From positions 169,147,624 through 169,211,623 of the forward strand of contig CM057461.1 in assembly GCA_030035585.1 (NCBI GenBank): 64,000 bases of DNA. Reading direction: 5' to 3'. Below the pieces are notes generated by a model. That model saw only the letters and a program-made list of their open reading frames with translations, searched no databases and had not been told where the DNA came from. The position numbers were made by a program, and so were the translations under genes. Of this stretch, positions 1-11,039 are shown piece by piece. Positions within the stretch are counted from its first letter, which is position 1. Each line of letters opens with the position of its first letter. Origin of the DNA: Dugong dugon. Its lineage: Eukaryota > Chordata > Mammalia > Sirenia > Dugongidae.

Positions 1-90
1 AAGTCTAGTAGCTTTTAGCCAGTGCCCCCTCTCTTTCCTAAGTCCTGGGAGAATCTCTTTCTGGTCCTAGGAAAATCCTGTCTTCAAACT

Positions 91-643
91 TGTGTTGGTT
101 AAAATTGTGTGTCAACTTGGCTGGACCATGATTCTTAGTGTTTTAGCAGTCACGTGATGTTGTGGTCACTTCCCTATTGAGATCTGATATGTGAACATCC
201 CCATGATGGGATCTGCTGTGAGCAGCCAGTCAGTTGAAGGGGAGTTTCCTTGGGCATGTGGCCTGCATCAAGTGTAGGTGGACGTTCTGGCAGGGTTCAG
301 GCGATTTTGCTCATTCTGGATCCTGCAGCTGCCTCCTGTTCATCTAACCTCTGGTTTTCAGGACTTGAGCTAGCAGTTTACCTGTGGCTTGCCTGCTAAT
401 CTTGGGATTCATCCATCTTCACAGCCTGTAAGCAACAGCCCTGCTCTCTGACCTTACAATCTTGGGTTTGCTGGACCCTGTGGCTGTGTGGATCAGGAAA
501 AACCTCTCTCTTGACCCACGGACTTGGGACATTACAGCCTCTGCAACCACATGAGCCATTTCCTTGATATAAAACTCTTTCTTTTCTATATATGTCTACA
601 TGCTTTACTGGTTTTGCTTCTCTAGACAACCCAGCCTAAGACA
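91..643 (+). mobile_element. Solo LTR, ERVL/MaLR-like
   Basis: The segment begins TGTGTTGG and ends AAGACA, giving retroviral TG...CA ends. It is flanked by an identical 5-bp duplication, AAACT, at 86-90 and 644-648. A 5-bp target duplication is the habit of ERV3 (ERVL/MaLR) elements. A run resembling a poly(A)/TATA signal (ATATAAAACT) lies about 80 bp before the end, which suggests + orientation. No internal retroviral genes follow, so it is a solo LTR. The family name is not certain. Confidence 0.7.
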
Positions 644-1428
644 AAACTTGAGAATTCTATGCGTGTTCTCTTTCTCTTAGGGTTGTAGATTTTATTAAAC
701 AATGCACTTAACTCAGATGAAATAAGGACAATCTGAACAGCTATATGCAACAATATGTGGAGGCAATGACAATTAGGTTAAGACTGCCATATGGCCAGTG
801 ATATTAACAGACCGATTTGTAAGATGTAGCCTGATTTCAGACATGTTATGAAGTGTGAAAAAGTGACTGAGAATCTGTGGAATATATTATGACATGGTGG
901 CTGAGTTAATGTATAATGGGTTTTCTTTCACTGATAGCAAGGCTGGGACATGGGAAGAGCTGGCATTACAAGGAAGCAGTACTTTTTGGTTGGTTAAAAA
1001 AATCTAAAGGCCTTATAAATCGGAGCAACAGTAGGGGAAAGACGTAGTGAGAAACCCACAAACAATGGAAACTATGGATGCAAAGGCAACAGACTAGTTA
1101 AAAAAAAAAAAAGGGACAAAGTGACAAGCTTATCAAAAACAGTATAATGATAATTATAACAGCCAAAGAGCAAACTAGCCCGTTCTAAGATTATTTCTTC
1201 CATAAGCCAAAATCTCTCCAACTGACAGCCCTCTCCATTTCCGGTATAAATCATTTTTTTTTTTTTAATAATTGGTTATACTTATACATCCAGCAGTGTG
1301 GTTTATTTTTGTGTCTCCCATTAAACTGTTTTGCTCACCTCCATATCCATAATAGCTAGTACAGTAAATGTGTAGTATAGGTTTTTGAATATCTAAACTT
1401 CTTAAGCCTCAGTTTTCTGATATGTCAT
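644..1428. other. Intergenic, no gene recognised
   Basis: AT-rich sequence without a convincing reading frame or a repeat I can name. It contains an A-run near 1100 and a T-run near 1260. Confidence 0.5.
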
Positions 1429-2968
1429 GTTGTTGTTCCTGTTAGGTGCCATCGAGTCAGTTCCAACTCTTAGCAACCCTATATACAACAAAACACTACC
1501 TGGTCCTGCACCATCCTCACAATCCTTGTTATACCTGAGCCCACTGCTGCAGCCACTGTGTCAATCTATCTCCTTGAAGGTCTTCCTCTTTTTCACTGAC
1601 CCTCTACTTTACCAAACATGACGTCCTTTTCCAGGGACTTATCCCTCCTGATAACATGTCCAAAGTATGTGAGATGCAGTCTTGCCATACCTGCTTCTAA
1701 GGAGCATTCTGGTTGTACTTCTTCCAGGACAGATTTGTTTGTTCTTTTGGCAGTCCATGATATATTCAATATTCTTCGCCAACACCACAATTCAAAGGCA
1801 TCAATTCTTCTTCAGTCTTCCTTATTCATTGTCCAGCTTTCGCACGCATATGAGGTGACTGAGAACACCATGGCTTAGGTCAGCCCCACCTTAGCCTTCA
1901 AGGTGACATCTTTGCTTTTTAACACTTTAAAGAGGTCTTTTGCAGCAGATTTGCCCAATGCAATGCATCTTTTGATTTCCTGACTACTGCTTCCATGGGT
2001 GTTGATTGTGGATCCAAGAAAAATGAAATCCTTGACAACTTCAATCTTTTCTCCATTTATCATGATGTTGCTTATTGGTCCAGTTGTGAGGATTTTTGTT
2101 TTATGTTGAGGTGTAATCCATACTGGAAGCTGTGGACTTTGATCTTCATCAGTAAGTGCTTCAAGTACTCTTCACTTTCAGCAAGCAAGGTTGTGTCATC
2201 TGCATATCACAGGTTGTTAATGCATCTTCCTCCAAACTTGATGCCCCACTCTTCTTCATAAAGTCCAGCTTCTCAGATTATTTGCTTAGCATACAGATTG
2301 AATAAGTATGGTGAAAGGATATAATCCTGACGCACCCTTTCCTGACATTAAACCACGCAGTATCCCCTTGTTCTTTTCGAACAACTGCCTCTTGATCTGT
2401 GTACAGGTTCCTCATGAGCACAATTAAGGGTTCTGGCATTCCCGTTCTTCACAATGTTATCCATCATTTGTTATGATCCATAGTCAAATGCCTTTGCATA
2501 GTCCATAAAACACAGGTTTCTGGTATTCCCTGCTTTTAGCCAGGATCCATCTGACATCAGCAATGATATCCCTGTTCCATGACCTCTTCTAAATCCGGCT
2601 TGAATTTCTGGCAGTTCCCTGTTGATATACTGCTGCAACAACTTTTGAATGATCTTCAGCAAAATTTTACTTTCATGTGACATTAATGATATTGTTTGAT
2701 AATTTCCGCATTCAGTTGCATCACTTTTCTTGGGAACAGGCATAAATATGGATCTCTTACAGTTAGTTGGCCAGGTAGCTGTCTTCCAAATTTCTTGGCA
2801 TAGGTGAGTGAACACTTCCAGCACTGCATCCGTTTGTTGAAACATCTCAATTGATATTCTGTCAATTCCTGCAGCCTTGTTTTTCTGCCAATACCTCAGT
2901 TCAGCGTGGATTTATTCCTTCGGTACTATCGGTTCCAGATCATACGCTACCTCCTGAAATGGTTGATT
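1429..2968 (-). mobile_element. RTE/BovB-type LINE, 5'-truncated
   Basis: Read on the minus strand this is the 3' half of the same LINE found at 19005-22271. It matches from the reverse-transcriptase region to the 3' end. The RT active-site codons YADD are readable at 2195-2206. Frames are broken by stops and shifts, so no protein is made. It stops where the longer copy reaches about 20613, so the 5' part was never inserted. A short TGTCAT duplication flanks it (1423-1428 and 2969-2974). Confidence 0.85.
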
Positions 2969-3007
2969 TGTCATAGGGGGATAATAGGATTTATATTTAT
3001 GGGGTGC

Positions 3008-3098
3008 CCTGAGGATTAATGCAAGAATATACGTAATAAATGTTAAGCAGGGTGCTTACCACAAAGTAAACGCTTATTAAACAGTAGTTTTTGTTATA
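3008..3098 (-). repeat. MIR-like SINE fragment
   Basis: The stretch contains the MIR-type sequence GAGGATTAATGCAAG followed by a diverged AATAAATGTTA and a 'cttattaaaca' end, in reverse orientation. Short and old. Confidence 0.4.
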
Positions 3099-3359
3099 TG
3101 CACCACACAGTGGAAATAGATGAGAACAGCACATACTACTAGTTCTCTTACCTGTGTCTGCCCATTTTCTTTTCTACAGTTCATGTTGCTTTGAATTGAA
3201 ATTCCTATTTGGCCCCTCAAATGCTAAAACTTTGGTCTCTATTTCGTGTCCTAGCTGTGCTATGGTTGGACCAGGTTTGATATCATAATCTTCTGAGAGG
3301 GGTCCTGACTAGGAAAGAGGTGTCACCCTTAAAAGATTCTCGGTGGGGAGAAGGGTGGG

Positions 3360-4190
3360 GTTCCTGCCGGTATCAGGGGGCGGCCCGGCTGTTTCTACGT
3401 CAGAGGGCCCCCGTTTTCACACCTTCCCTGATGTCAAACCTCACTGAGTGCTGAAAGGCCAAGTAAGTTCCCGCTGGATGCCTGCGTAGCCAGGTGGAGA
3501 CTCATGAGAGGCACTCACACTCTGCTTCTCTTCCGCTCGCCATGCGTGGCCAGCGGCTTCAGTTTCTGGCTCCACGGGCGGTGGCGCTCAGGACGTCCCT
3601 GGGGTCTGGCCGCCGTCTCTGAATTCGTATGGGAAGAAGGCGTCCTCACGCATCTTCTTGTCCACTAAGGCGGCTCAGACGGAGTCAGCGCGGTCTGTGC
3701 GGATGTAAGCGCAAGGCTAGGACGCAGGCGCAGGGCTGGGGTGGGGCGGGGCGGGGTGAAGTGGCGCGCAGCCGGGAGACCCCCGCGGGCTCCGTGCGCA
3801 GGGTCGGGGGCGGGGCTTGCTCGTCTCGCTACCGGGGCTGGTTCTTTCTCCCGAGGGACTCAGGAAGCGCTCACCTGGCTCTCGCAAAGGCCTCGCAGGT
3901 CCTCGGCTTCTCCTCACCCCGAGTCCCCTTTCTGCCCCTCCTGAGTGAGCGAGGCTGGCGTCTCCGGGCCGGGATCGAGGTGGCTGGGGCGTGGGAGGAG
4001 GTGGGGCGTAGTCAGCCTTGCGCTTCTGTTCAGGCCCCTGGGTTGGAGGGGCCCGCCGACGAGGCTTTGGGCGGAGGTCTTGGGGCATGTTGGATCTGGG
4101 TAAGGGGTGGTCTACGGAGGTCGGATTTAGGTAGGGCTGGGTACCCGCCGGGAGTGGTCTAGGCACCTGTGCAGCCGAGATCCGGAGCCA
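3360..4190 (+). promoter_or_regulatory. ZDBF2: CpG island, probable ZDBF2 promoter
   Basis: This is the one strongly GC- and CpG-rich block in an otherwise AT-rich window. It includes GC boxes of Sp1 type at 3738-3756 (repeated GGGGCGGGG). There is no obvious TATA box, as expected for a CpG-island promoter. It lies about 6.5 kb upstream of the ZDBF2 start codon on the same strand, the right place for the first exon. In mouse and human the ZDBF2 locus is imprinted through upstream methylated regions. Whether this island is methylated cannot be read from sequence. Confidence 0.75.
3490..3704 (+). other. ZDBF2: Candidate ZDBF2 non-coding exon 1
   Basis: Inside the CpG island a good splice donor, GAT|GTAAGC, occurs at 3704/3705. 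Sequence upstream of it has no long reading frame that continues into the gene, so it would be 5' UTR. The transcription start is unknown; the left edge given is a guess. Confidence 0.4.
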
Positions 4191-5374
4191 CCTGTCCACA
4201 CATCCCCTTCCTTCGGTACCCTGAGCTTTTTCCAGCTGCCCTTAGACTAGGCCCTTACCAGACTCTGGAGATCAGTTTATTTTGGAAATGTTCGATTTTT
4301 GTTTCAGTGATCCTTTTACTACCATCGTACAACAGATGTGTGACTGATAAATGACGGCATCATTATTCCTTGCACCTAAAAGGCCTTTGCAGCTTCCAAA
4401 ATTATGTGACATAGTGATGTTAGGTATCGCGTGGAAGAAATGCGTAACAAGATATTGTCTCTCAAGAAACCAAAACCTCTCGCTTCCCCTCACCCCCCAA
4501 AAAAGGGAAGTAATCTTTCCTTTTTTTTCAATTGCGTACTCTGAGGATGAAACCAAGCAAAACACAGAAAGCCTGTAGCAGTCACATCCTCAAAAGAGAA
4601 TCAGTATGGGGTATATCTTTCTTTTAAAGAATACATAAACATTTACGTGTGTTGCTTGAATGGGGTGTTTATGTAACCTGCTTTTTCATTTAATACATCC
4701 AGGACTTTTTTTGTATCACTGTATAAAGATCTTTCTAAAACACTGCTGCCTCTTCCAATTGCACTGACCCAGAGCCTAGAAGGCAAGAATTTTCATCTCC
4801 ACATACCTCGGTTAAGAAACTTGTTACACAGTGGCCAATATGTAAAAATAAGCTGAAAATTCAGGGTAACAACCAGGTTCTATAAAATATTATTTACTCC
4901 GTTTAATAATTTTTTTTCAAACTACAGTTTTCAACCCATTAGTGAATTGTGAAGTTAGTGGGTTATGACTAGCATTTAAAAACAATGAAATAAGAGTGTA
5001 GAAAAACCCAAAATGCACTGTGTGTGTAAGGGTACTGTTTTGTGAAAGTTTTTCTAACTTCGCGTGTGTGTGTGTTGTGTTGGCAATATCAAATGCATTC
5101 CTATGTCATGCTAAATAAATTTGAAACTTACTAATCCAAGGTACTGTCTACACACATCTCAGAATAGGAACAACGATGCAATTAAGATAAACATTAGTTT
5201 TATTTTTTTTCTTTGGAATATGTGATAGTGTTTCTTGCAGCAAATTAGATACCTAATTGTTTGTTTTCGCCTAATATTAAACAATCAATTAGCATTCCTG
5301 AAAATACAGAGAAGCAGTGTTTCATTCAGATTAAGAGGTTTAGGAGCTTAAGCTTCTCAGATTTATTTAGGGTG
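4191..5374. other. First intron, no gene recognised
   Basis: AT-rich DNA after the CpG island. No convincing gene or repeat except short TG runs near 5065. ORFs here lack codon bias and similarity to anything I recognise. Confidence 0.5.
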
Positions 5375-5710
5375 AAATCCCAGCTACACTGCTTATTGTA
5401 CATGATCTGGGCAAGCTACCTCTTCTACATCTGTTTCCTGATTTGCAGTGTGTGGCACAACTGGTTAAGCGCTTAACTACTAGCCAAAACATTGGCATTC
5501 TCACTCGGAAGACAGGCCTGGTGATCAGCTTCCAGAGGGTCACAGCCTTGAAAATCCTTTGGAGCACAGTGGTACTCTGCACTCGTGGGGTAGCCATGAG
5601 TTGGAATGGACATGCCAGCAACAACAAGACAGCACCTACCTCATAAGACTTTGAGTTCTGGATGATATAATGCAGGTGAAGCCGTTGACACAGTACCTGA
5701 CTCAGATTTG
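5375..5710 (-). repeat. MIR SINE split by an AfroSINE
   Basis: MIR-type sequence at 5375-5442 (minus strand, 'ctgggcaagctacctc...ctgttt') is interrupted and resumes at 5638 ('cacctacctcataagac'). The interruption is the AfroSINE at 5443-5637, so the MIR is the older layer. Confidence 0.6.
5443..5637 (+). mobile_element. AfroSINE
   Basis: tRNA-like head (GTGTGGCACAACTGGTTAAG, A-box type) followed by the AfroSINE body with 'ctactctg', 'gagttggaatgg' and 'cagcaacaacaag'. Inserted into a MIR. Confidence 0.75.
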
Positions 5711-5725
5711 AAGCATTAGCTAAGG

Positions 5726-5829
5726 AGCCCTAGTGGTGCAATGGTTAAACGTTAGACTGTTAACCAACAGGTCTGACATTTGAACCCACCAGCGGCTCCA
5801 GGGAGACCTGGGATCTGCATCCCTAAAGA
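5726..5829 (+). mobile_element. AfroSINE, head only
   Basis: Starts with the SINE head GGAGCCCTAGTGGTGCAATG and continues to the 'aacccaccagcggctcc' region, then is cut off by the next, opposite-strand copy. Confidence 0.8.
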
Positions 5830-6066
5830 TGGTTGTTTTTGTTGTGTGTGCCATCTAGTGGATTCCGACTCATAGTAACTCTACAGGACAGAGTAGAACT
5901 GCCCCATACGGTTTCCTAGGCTCTTGCCTCTACCAGAGCAGATCGCCAAGTCTTTTCCCTTTGTAGCAGCTGGTGGGTACGAACCGCCAGTCTTTTGCTT
6001 AGCAGCTGAGTGCTTAACCGATCTTTCGGTTAGCAGCCCAGCACTTAGCCACTTCGCCACCAGGGA
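5830..6066 (-). mobile_element. AfroSINE, near full length
   Basis: Minus-strand copy: tail side 'gccatctagtggattccgac' at left, B-box type 'gggtacgaaccgcc' in the middle, and 'ccaccaggga' head at right. Confidence 0.9.
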
Positions 6067-6083
6067 TCGTTTTCTCATAAAGA

Positions 6084-6303
6084 TTTTGTGTGTGTGTGTG
6101 TGTCTGTGTGCCATTGAGTGGATTCCGACTCATAGCGACCCTCTAGGACAAAGTAGAACTGCTAAGGTTTCCTAGGCTGTCATCTTTACGGGAGCAAATC
6201 GCCAAGTCTCCCCACCATACCCCACCATAGAGGTTGGTGGATTCAAACTGCCAAGTTTTTGGTTAACAGCCCAGCTCTTAACCATTTCGCCACTAGGGCT
6301 CCT
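6084..6303 (-). mobile_element. AfroSINE
   Basis: Minus-strand copy beginning after a TG run, with 'gattccgactcatagcgacc' and ending 'gccactagggctcc'. Confidence 0.9.
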
Positions 6304-6319
6304 TTCCCATAAAGATTGT

Positions 6320-6515
6320 TTTTATTTTACGCTGTTGAGTTGATTCCGACTCATAGCGAGCCTATGGAACAGAGTAGATCTGCCCTGTACGGTTTACTAG
6401 GCTTTATGGGAGCAGATCCCCAAGTCTCCTCCCCTCGAGCTGCATAGCGACTGGTGGGTTCCAACTACCAAAATTTTGGTTAGCAGATTGTTCCACCGAA
6501 GCTGCTTCTGTAAAG
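6320..6515 (-). mobile_element. AfroSINE, diverged
   Basis: Minus-strand copy with 'gattccgactcatagcgagc', 'gtacggtttactaggc' and 'tggtgggttccaactacc'. The head end is decayed. Confidence 0.8.
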
Positions 6516-6529
6516 ATTTAATAAAAACA

Positions 6530-6725
6530 AGCCCCCTGCCATCCTAGAGCAGCTGGTGAGTTTGAACTGCTGACCTTTTAGTTAGCTGCCAAGCGTTTTA
6601 ACCACTGTGCCGCCAAGTGCTCCTCACAAAGGCTCTAACCTAGAAAACCTTATGGGACAGTTCCACTCTGTCGTATAGGATCACTATGAGTCGGAATCGA
6701 CTCCACGCAGCGCACAACAATGTTC
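6530..6725. mobile_element. Two partial AfroSINEs, head to head
   Basis: 6530-6625 is a minus-strand head half ('tgagtttgaactgctgacc' to 'gccgccaagtgctcc'). 6640-6725 is a plus-strand tail half ('ttatgggacagttccactct', 'gagtcggaatcgac'). Confidence 0.65.
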
Positions 6726-7479
6726 AGTTGACCACATGCCCTTCTATTGCCTTTTCTTACTTATTTGCTATTTAAGTTGGGCCTCTCTGGTCAGGCAATT
6801 GAAAAATGTTTCATATGGGGATGCTGGATTTTGTTGGCTCTTATTTCGACGTCACAGTCAACTTGAGAAACACAGCTCAGAACTCATTTAGACGTGTTTT
6901 CATTGGTGTTAACCTCTGCAGGAGGTACAGATCTCAGGTGTGCAAGAAATACTCCTTAAAAAGAAAAAAAACATAATTTCTATTGAGTTGGTTGTGCTAA
7001 AGTCATCTCTGACACTGCCTCAAATTGGTTTATGCAGTTGTAAATGTTACGGTAACCAATGAAGTTGGAGTTTGAGTATTGTCTTTTTTTAAAATAGTAT
7101 TGCTATTTTTATGAAAAGTAAATGCTTTGGCAAAAATCTTAAAAATCATTGTTAACTCTCTCAGTTTTTAAAATGCTTTTTAAGTTCTTGTTGTGCTTTA
7201 GAGAAACCAAAATGGAAACTTGTTGAGGATGTGTTATGAATGTGGTTTATGAAAACAAGTGATTTGGAACTTTAGCAGACCTATCCACAAAAAACCCCAA
7301 CAAAACAAAACCGTAAAACTCAACTTGGCCTTAAACCAAACATTCATATACATTTATATGTTTAAGTTAAAATACTAAAGTTATGTGTATAGGTGTTTTT
7401 TAAATCATCCTATTTTCTGACTCTAAAAAGTTAACTCGCCAGCCTTTGGATATCATCAGGTAGGAGAGCTTCTATCTTA
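6726..7479. other. First intron, no gene recognised
   Basis: AT-rich non-coding sequence. No repeat or reading frame that I can identify with confidence. Confidence 0.5.
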
Positions 7480-7768
7480 CACTGATAAAATGGAATACTA
7501 TGCGATCATTAAACATTCTGTCTTAAATTCTATATTATGATGTACGTTGGTGCTCATCGTACATGATTAAGTGAAAAAAGTAGGTTACAGAATAGAATAT
7601 AGAGTATCATTCCATTTTTGTAAAAATATGTTTAGAACGAAGAATATATAACAGATGTCCACAGTGGGTAGTGGGATTATGGCTGTTTATCTGTATTTTT
7701 ATAATTGTACTATAACAAGCGTGTTTTACTTTTGTAATAAAAGCCATTTTTAAAATAAAAAAAGAGTA
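7480..7768 (+). mobile_element. L1 3' end fragment
   Basis: The motif 'aaaatggaatactatgcgat' is the hallmark of the L1 ORF2/3' UTR end. The fragment runs into an A-rich tail with AATAAA-type signals near 7736-7765. It is old and 5'-truncated. Confidence 0.7.
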
Positions 7769-9174
7769 TGTGTTTTCTAATTTACAAAGCATAAATGAGA
7801 CTAAGTTTTTGTTGACTCTGAATTTAGATATTTTGGGTATTATCTAAATTCTTGGTGTTGATGTTCTGTATTCTAGGAATTCTAGAAATCCTGGTATCCT
7901 AGGAAATGGTACTGAGTAGTTCAACAGTTGTGTTCCTTACTCTGTGAAGAGCCCCTTTGAGAAGGAAAGAACCGTTATTCAGAATTTTCCTAAAACACTC
8001 TTTGAGTATATCTGTTTCTAAAAAAAAATCCATACTGCCTGAAGTTATGGTATAAATTATTTAGTCTGCTTTTAAATCTTATCATGTCAACACCCAACCT
8101 ACTTTTCCTGCTTTATTTCTCCTTAAATTCTCAAATGAAACCTTAGATCCAGCTCAACTTGTCAACTTGCTATCTCCAAATTACCTTGTCTTTTCTTGCT
8201 TTTTTTTTTCTTTTTGGTATCTTTGTGCCATTGGTTGTTTGTTACTTGGAATACCTCTTCCTGGTCTTTTTGTGAGCAAATCCTACCTGTCTTCCAGTTA
8301 AAAAATCATATCCACTGTGATATCCCTGGCCATCCCAGCTAAAACTGAACTTTGCAACTGAATCCATTAGCATTTCTTATTGGTGCTTAGGCATTTCTCA
8401 AATACCACTTGGTACTGTTACTTGCATTAATTTCCCAATCCCATTTTAAACTTAAAAAAAAAAAAAAAAGTCTTCTACTTCTCTGTATCCATTAAAGCTG
8501 CAAGCATGGAACTCTGCACAGGGTGGGTGTATAGTAGTTATTCCTTGATTTTACAGTGGTGTCACTGGCTCTTTGAGTCCAAGTGTTGGAATTTTTTGTT
8601 TACCAACGATCCTGGATAAGGGTCAACATTTTCCTTACAATGTGGAAGGGTAAAAAATTGATAATTATTTCCATTATTCAATGGACAAAAATGTTCATTG
8701 ATACAGATAAAAAGAATTGACAGTATTTTTCATTAAAACTAACATGGTAGCTAAGAGTTGGGTGGTTGGTCTAGGACCCAAACTTAATTTCATATATGTA
8801 TTTCTTTTAAAAGCATTTCATGAGGCTTATTTTGGGGTTGATAGCATCTTTCCTTGACCTTACCAGAGGCACAGTTGTCCCTTATATTGTTTCACAGCTA
8901 CTGTTCCTGGATCCCAGAGATCTGAAGTGTTTGATGGTGGATTAGATGGGCCATCAGTATTTTTGCTCCAGGACATTTTAGGAGGTCATATGGGATCCAG
9001 TGTCATAGTATGTAAAGGTGTTTGTGTTCAAAAGTTAGTATTTTTTTCTCCTATTATTGGAAACATCATGACATCACTTTTCTAACAAATATGACGTGGG
9101 GTACTTATTTGACTAATGGTAGCTGTTTATGGGGGGGTTTATCTTCTCTTTAAATTGCTTATTTTAATTTACAG
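7769..9174. other. First intron; possible L2-like fragment
   Basis: Mostly unremarkable intronic DNA. The part at about 8080-8560 has a weak minus-strand L2-like pattern ('attctcaaatgaaacctta', 'ctccaaattacc'), interrupted by A- and T-runs. No gene seen. Confidence 0.35.
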
Positions 9175-9226
9175 ATGTTTGCCAGGACTAGTATTGCTGA
9201 TGAAATACCTACTTTTTCTGCAGAAG
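9175..9226 (+). other. ZDBF2: Candidate ZDBF2 non-coding exon 2
   Basis: A 52-bp segment lies between a pyrimidine-rich acceptor (TTTACAG, ending 9174) and a good donor (AAG|GTAAAC at 9226/9227). It would belong to the 5' UTR. RNA data are needed to confirm it. Confidence 0.4.
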
Positions 9227-10864
9227 GTAAACAATTTGTTACTTTATAAAAAATCAGGTACCAGTAGAATTCAGAGTTTAATATAAGAAGACCCACTCAG
9301 CCAAGCAAAATAATATAATCTTAGACTCTAAGATATTCTTTTAATAAGTAAGAATCTTATTAATATAGATAAAAATGATGCCGTATTATTGTGTCAACCC
9401 ATATCAAAATCATCTTGGAGCATTTTAAATATGTATAATATTCACGTGCCTGGGCTCCTCTCGGGGGACTTTGATTCAGTAGGTTTCAGGTGGGGTTCTA
9501 GCATGTGACTTTTCAAAAATGCAAACAGGTGCTTCTGACTTACTGCAGCTTACTGTCATTATGGCATTTATATGACACTAGAGATTATGGAAATGACAGA
9601 TGAAAATGCCATGGGAGTTAAAGGCCATAAAAGTTAAAGGTTTAAAAAAATTTAAGTTATTTAAGAGTGTGCGTTTTGTGATGATAGACTCATACTTGAT
9701 TTTGCCATTTGTTCAATGAATGTTTTAATTATATTTGCAATAAAGCACTAAAATGTTTGTCATTTTATGGTTTTCAAAGTTGAGGTTTAAGCTCTAGGGT
9801 TCTTGGAGCCTGAAAATGACCATATCCATAAATATAACTTAAAATAAAACTTTCATTTTAATATATGAAATAAATTAATGGAAAAAGAAGATAAATTTTA
9901 AGTAAGTAATTTATTATATGTTCTTTATTTCAGAGGCTGGTTTTATTGATTTATTTTCCCCGTAAGTGTGGGAAATCAGAATCAAAGCTTCCCCTGATAA
10001 AAAGTAATAGGTAAGTGAGTGGTATGGTAGCATTTTGACTTAATGAAGCTTTTCAATTCTCAAGTTACTGGTTTTAATGCTGTGATTTCATTTTTTTAGT
10101 CATTGATTTTAATTAATGATTATGCTTTTTCAGTTGCAGAATAATAATCTTCTTATACAGGAAAACTCAGAAATGCTGTACACTATAGAATGTTTCTGTT
10201 ATGTATTTTCCAACAGACAAGAATGCACCACTGGTGGTGGTGGGAAATTCTCATACTTACCTGGTTTATATAATTGTCAGAAGAGGAATGTCTGTGTTTC
10301 AGAATTAAATTAGTTGTTATTCCAATCATTAGCAACTTCATTGGATAAATTATTTTAAAATCTACTTCTTTGTTAACTAAGCAGAAAATGCCATGACATT
10401 GCTGATGCAAATAATTTTAGTTGGCATTGACTCGATGGCAATGGTTTGGTATAGGAATATTGTGGAAAAATTAATAAGCCCCATTATGGTATAGTAAATA
10501 TATTACAGTAATATCTTAGAAATAAAAATTCGTCTTTAAAAATTGAGTACTATATTCTTTAATACTGAATAATTCCTCATAATTCTATTAAATTATTAGA
10601 GAACTGATTAAAAATTTAGACATCTAGGCTTCAAATGTTGGCAACAAAGTACTCTTTCAAACTATACTTACCTCTTATCTCTACTCCAGGCTCACTGATT
10701 GATTTGATAGCTCATGGCAGCCTTGTCTTGTATTTTATACCTAAGTATTAGCAATAGAATTGGGTAGGGCTCAAGAGTGAATTTCTGTTCTCTTATATTA
10801 TCATAGCCATTTTCCTCATGGTAGTAAGGAATTATTGTGATTTTGGCATTTTTCTTTTTTTCAG
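9227..10864. other. Intron before the start-codon exon
   Basis: AT-rich intronic DNA. A scrap of AfroSINE tail ('gactcgatggcaatggttt') is at about 10425-10455. No coding exon recognised. Confidence 0.5.
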
Positions 10865-10909
10865 TTTGAGTGTTCAAGGGTAGTAACCATTTGACTTCAG
10901 TTATTTAAT

Positions 10910-10969
10910 ATGCAGAGCGGACAAGGATATTGCAGCTATTGCCATGTGCTCTATAATAACATGGAACAG
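10910..10969 (+). CDS. ZDBF2: ZDBF2 coding exon 1 (start; Cys pair of zinc finger)
   Basis: Encodes the first 20 residues, MQSGQGYCSYCHVLYNNMEQ, close to the known N-terminus of mammalian ZDBF2. Cys8 and Cys11 are the first two ligands of the DBF-type zinc finger. The exon probably begins at 10865 after a strong acceptor (polypyrimidine tract then TTTCAG). The ATG at 10910 has A at -3, and an in-frame TGA lies at 10892-10894, so translation cannot start further upstream. The donor CAG|GTGAGA follows at 10969/10970. The splice falls between codons (phase 0), and the next exon supplies the His ligands. Confidence 0.95.
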
Positions 10970-11039
10970 GTGAGAGATTCCTATTAATATGGTAGTGCCT
11001 CTCAGGACTTACTTATGACTTTCTCTTCTTTTATAAATT

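Noticed and set aside
3629-4199. Overlapping 160-177 residue frames on both strands
   Set aside because: They lie in the CpG island, where GC-rich sequence has few stops; no domain, and both strands are open at once.
9934-9961. 28-bp mini-exon between TTTCAG and GTAAGTG
   Set aside because: Good splice signals but too short and without support; left out as an exon.
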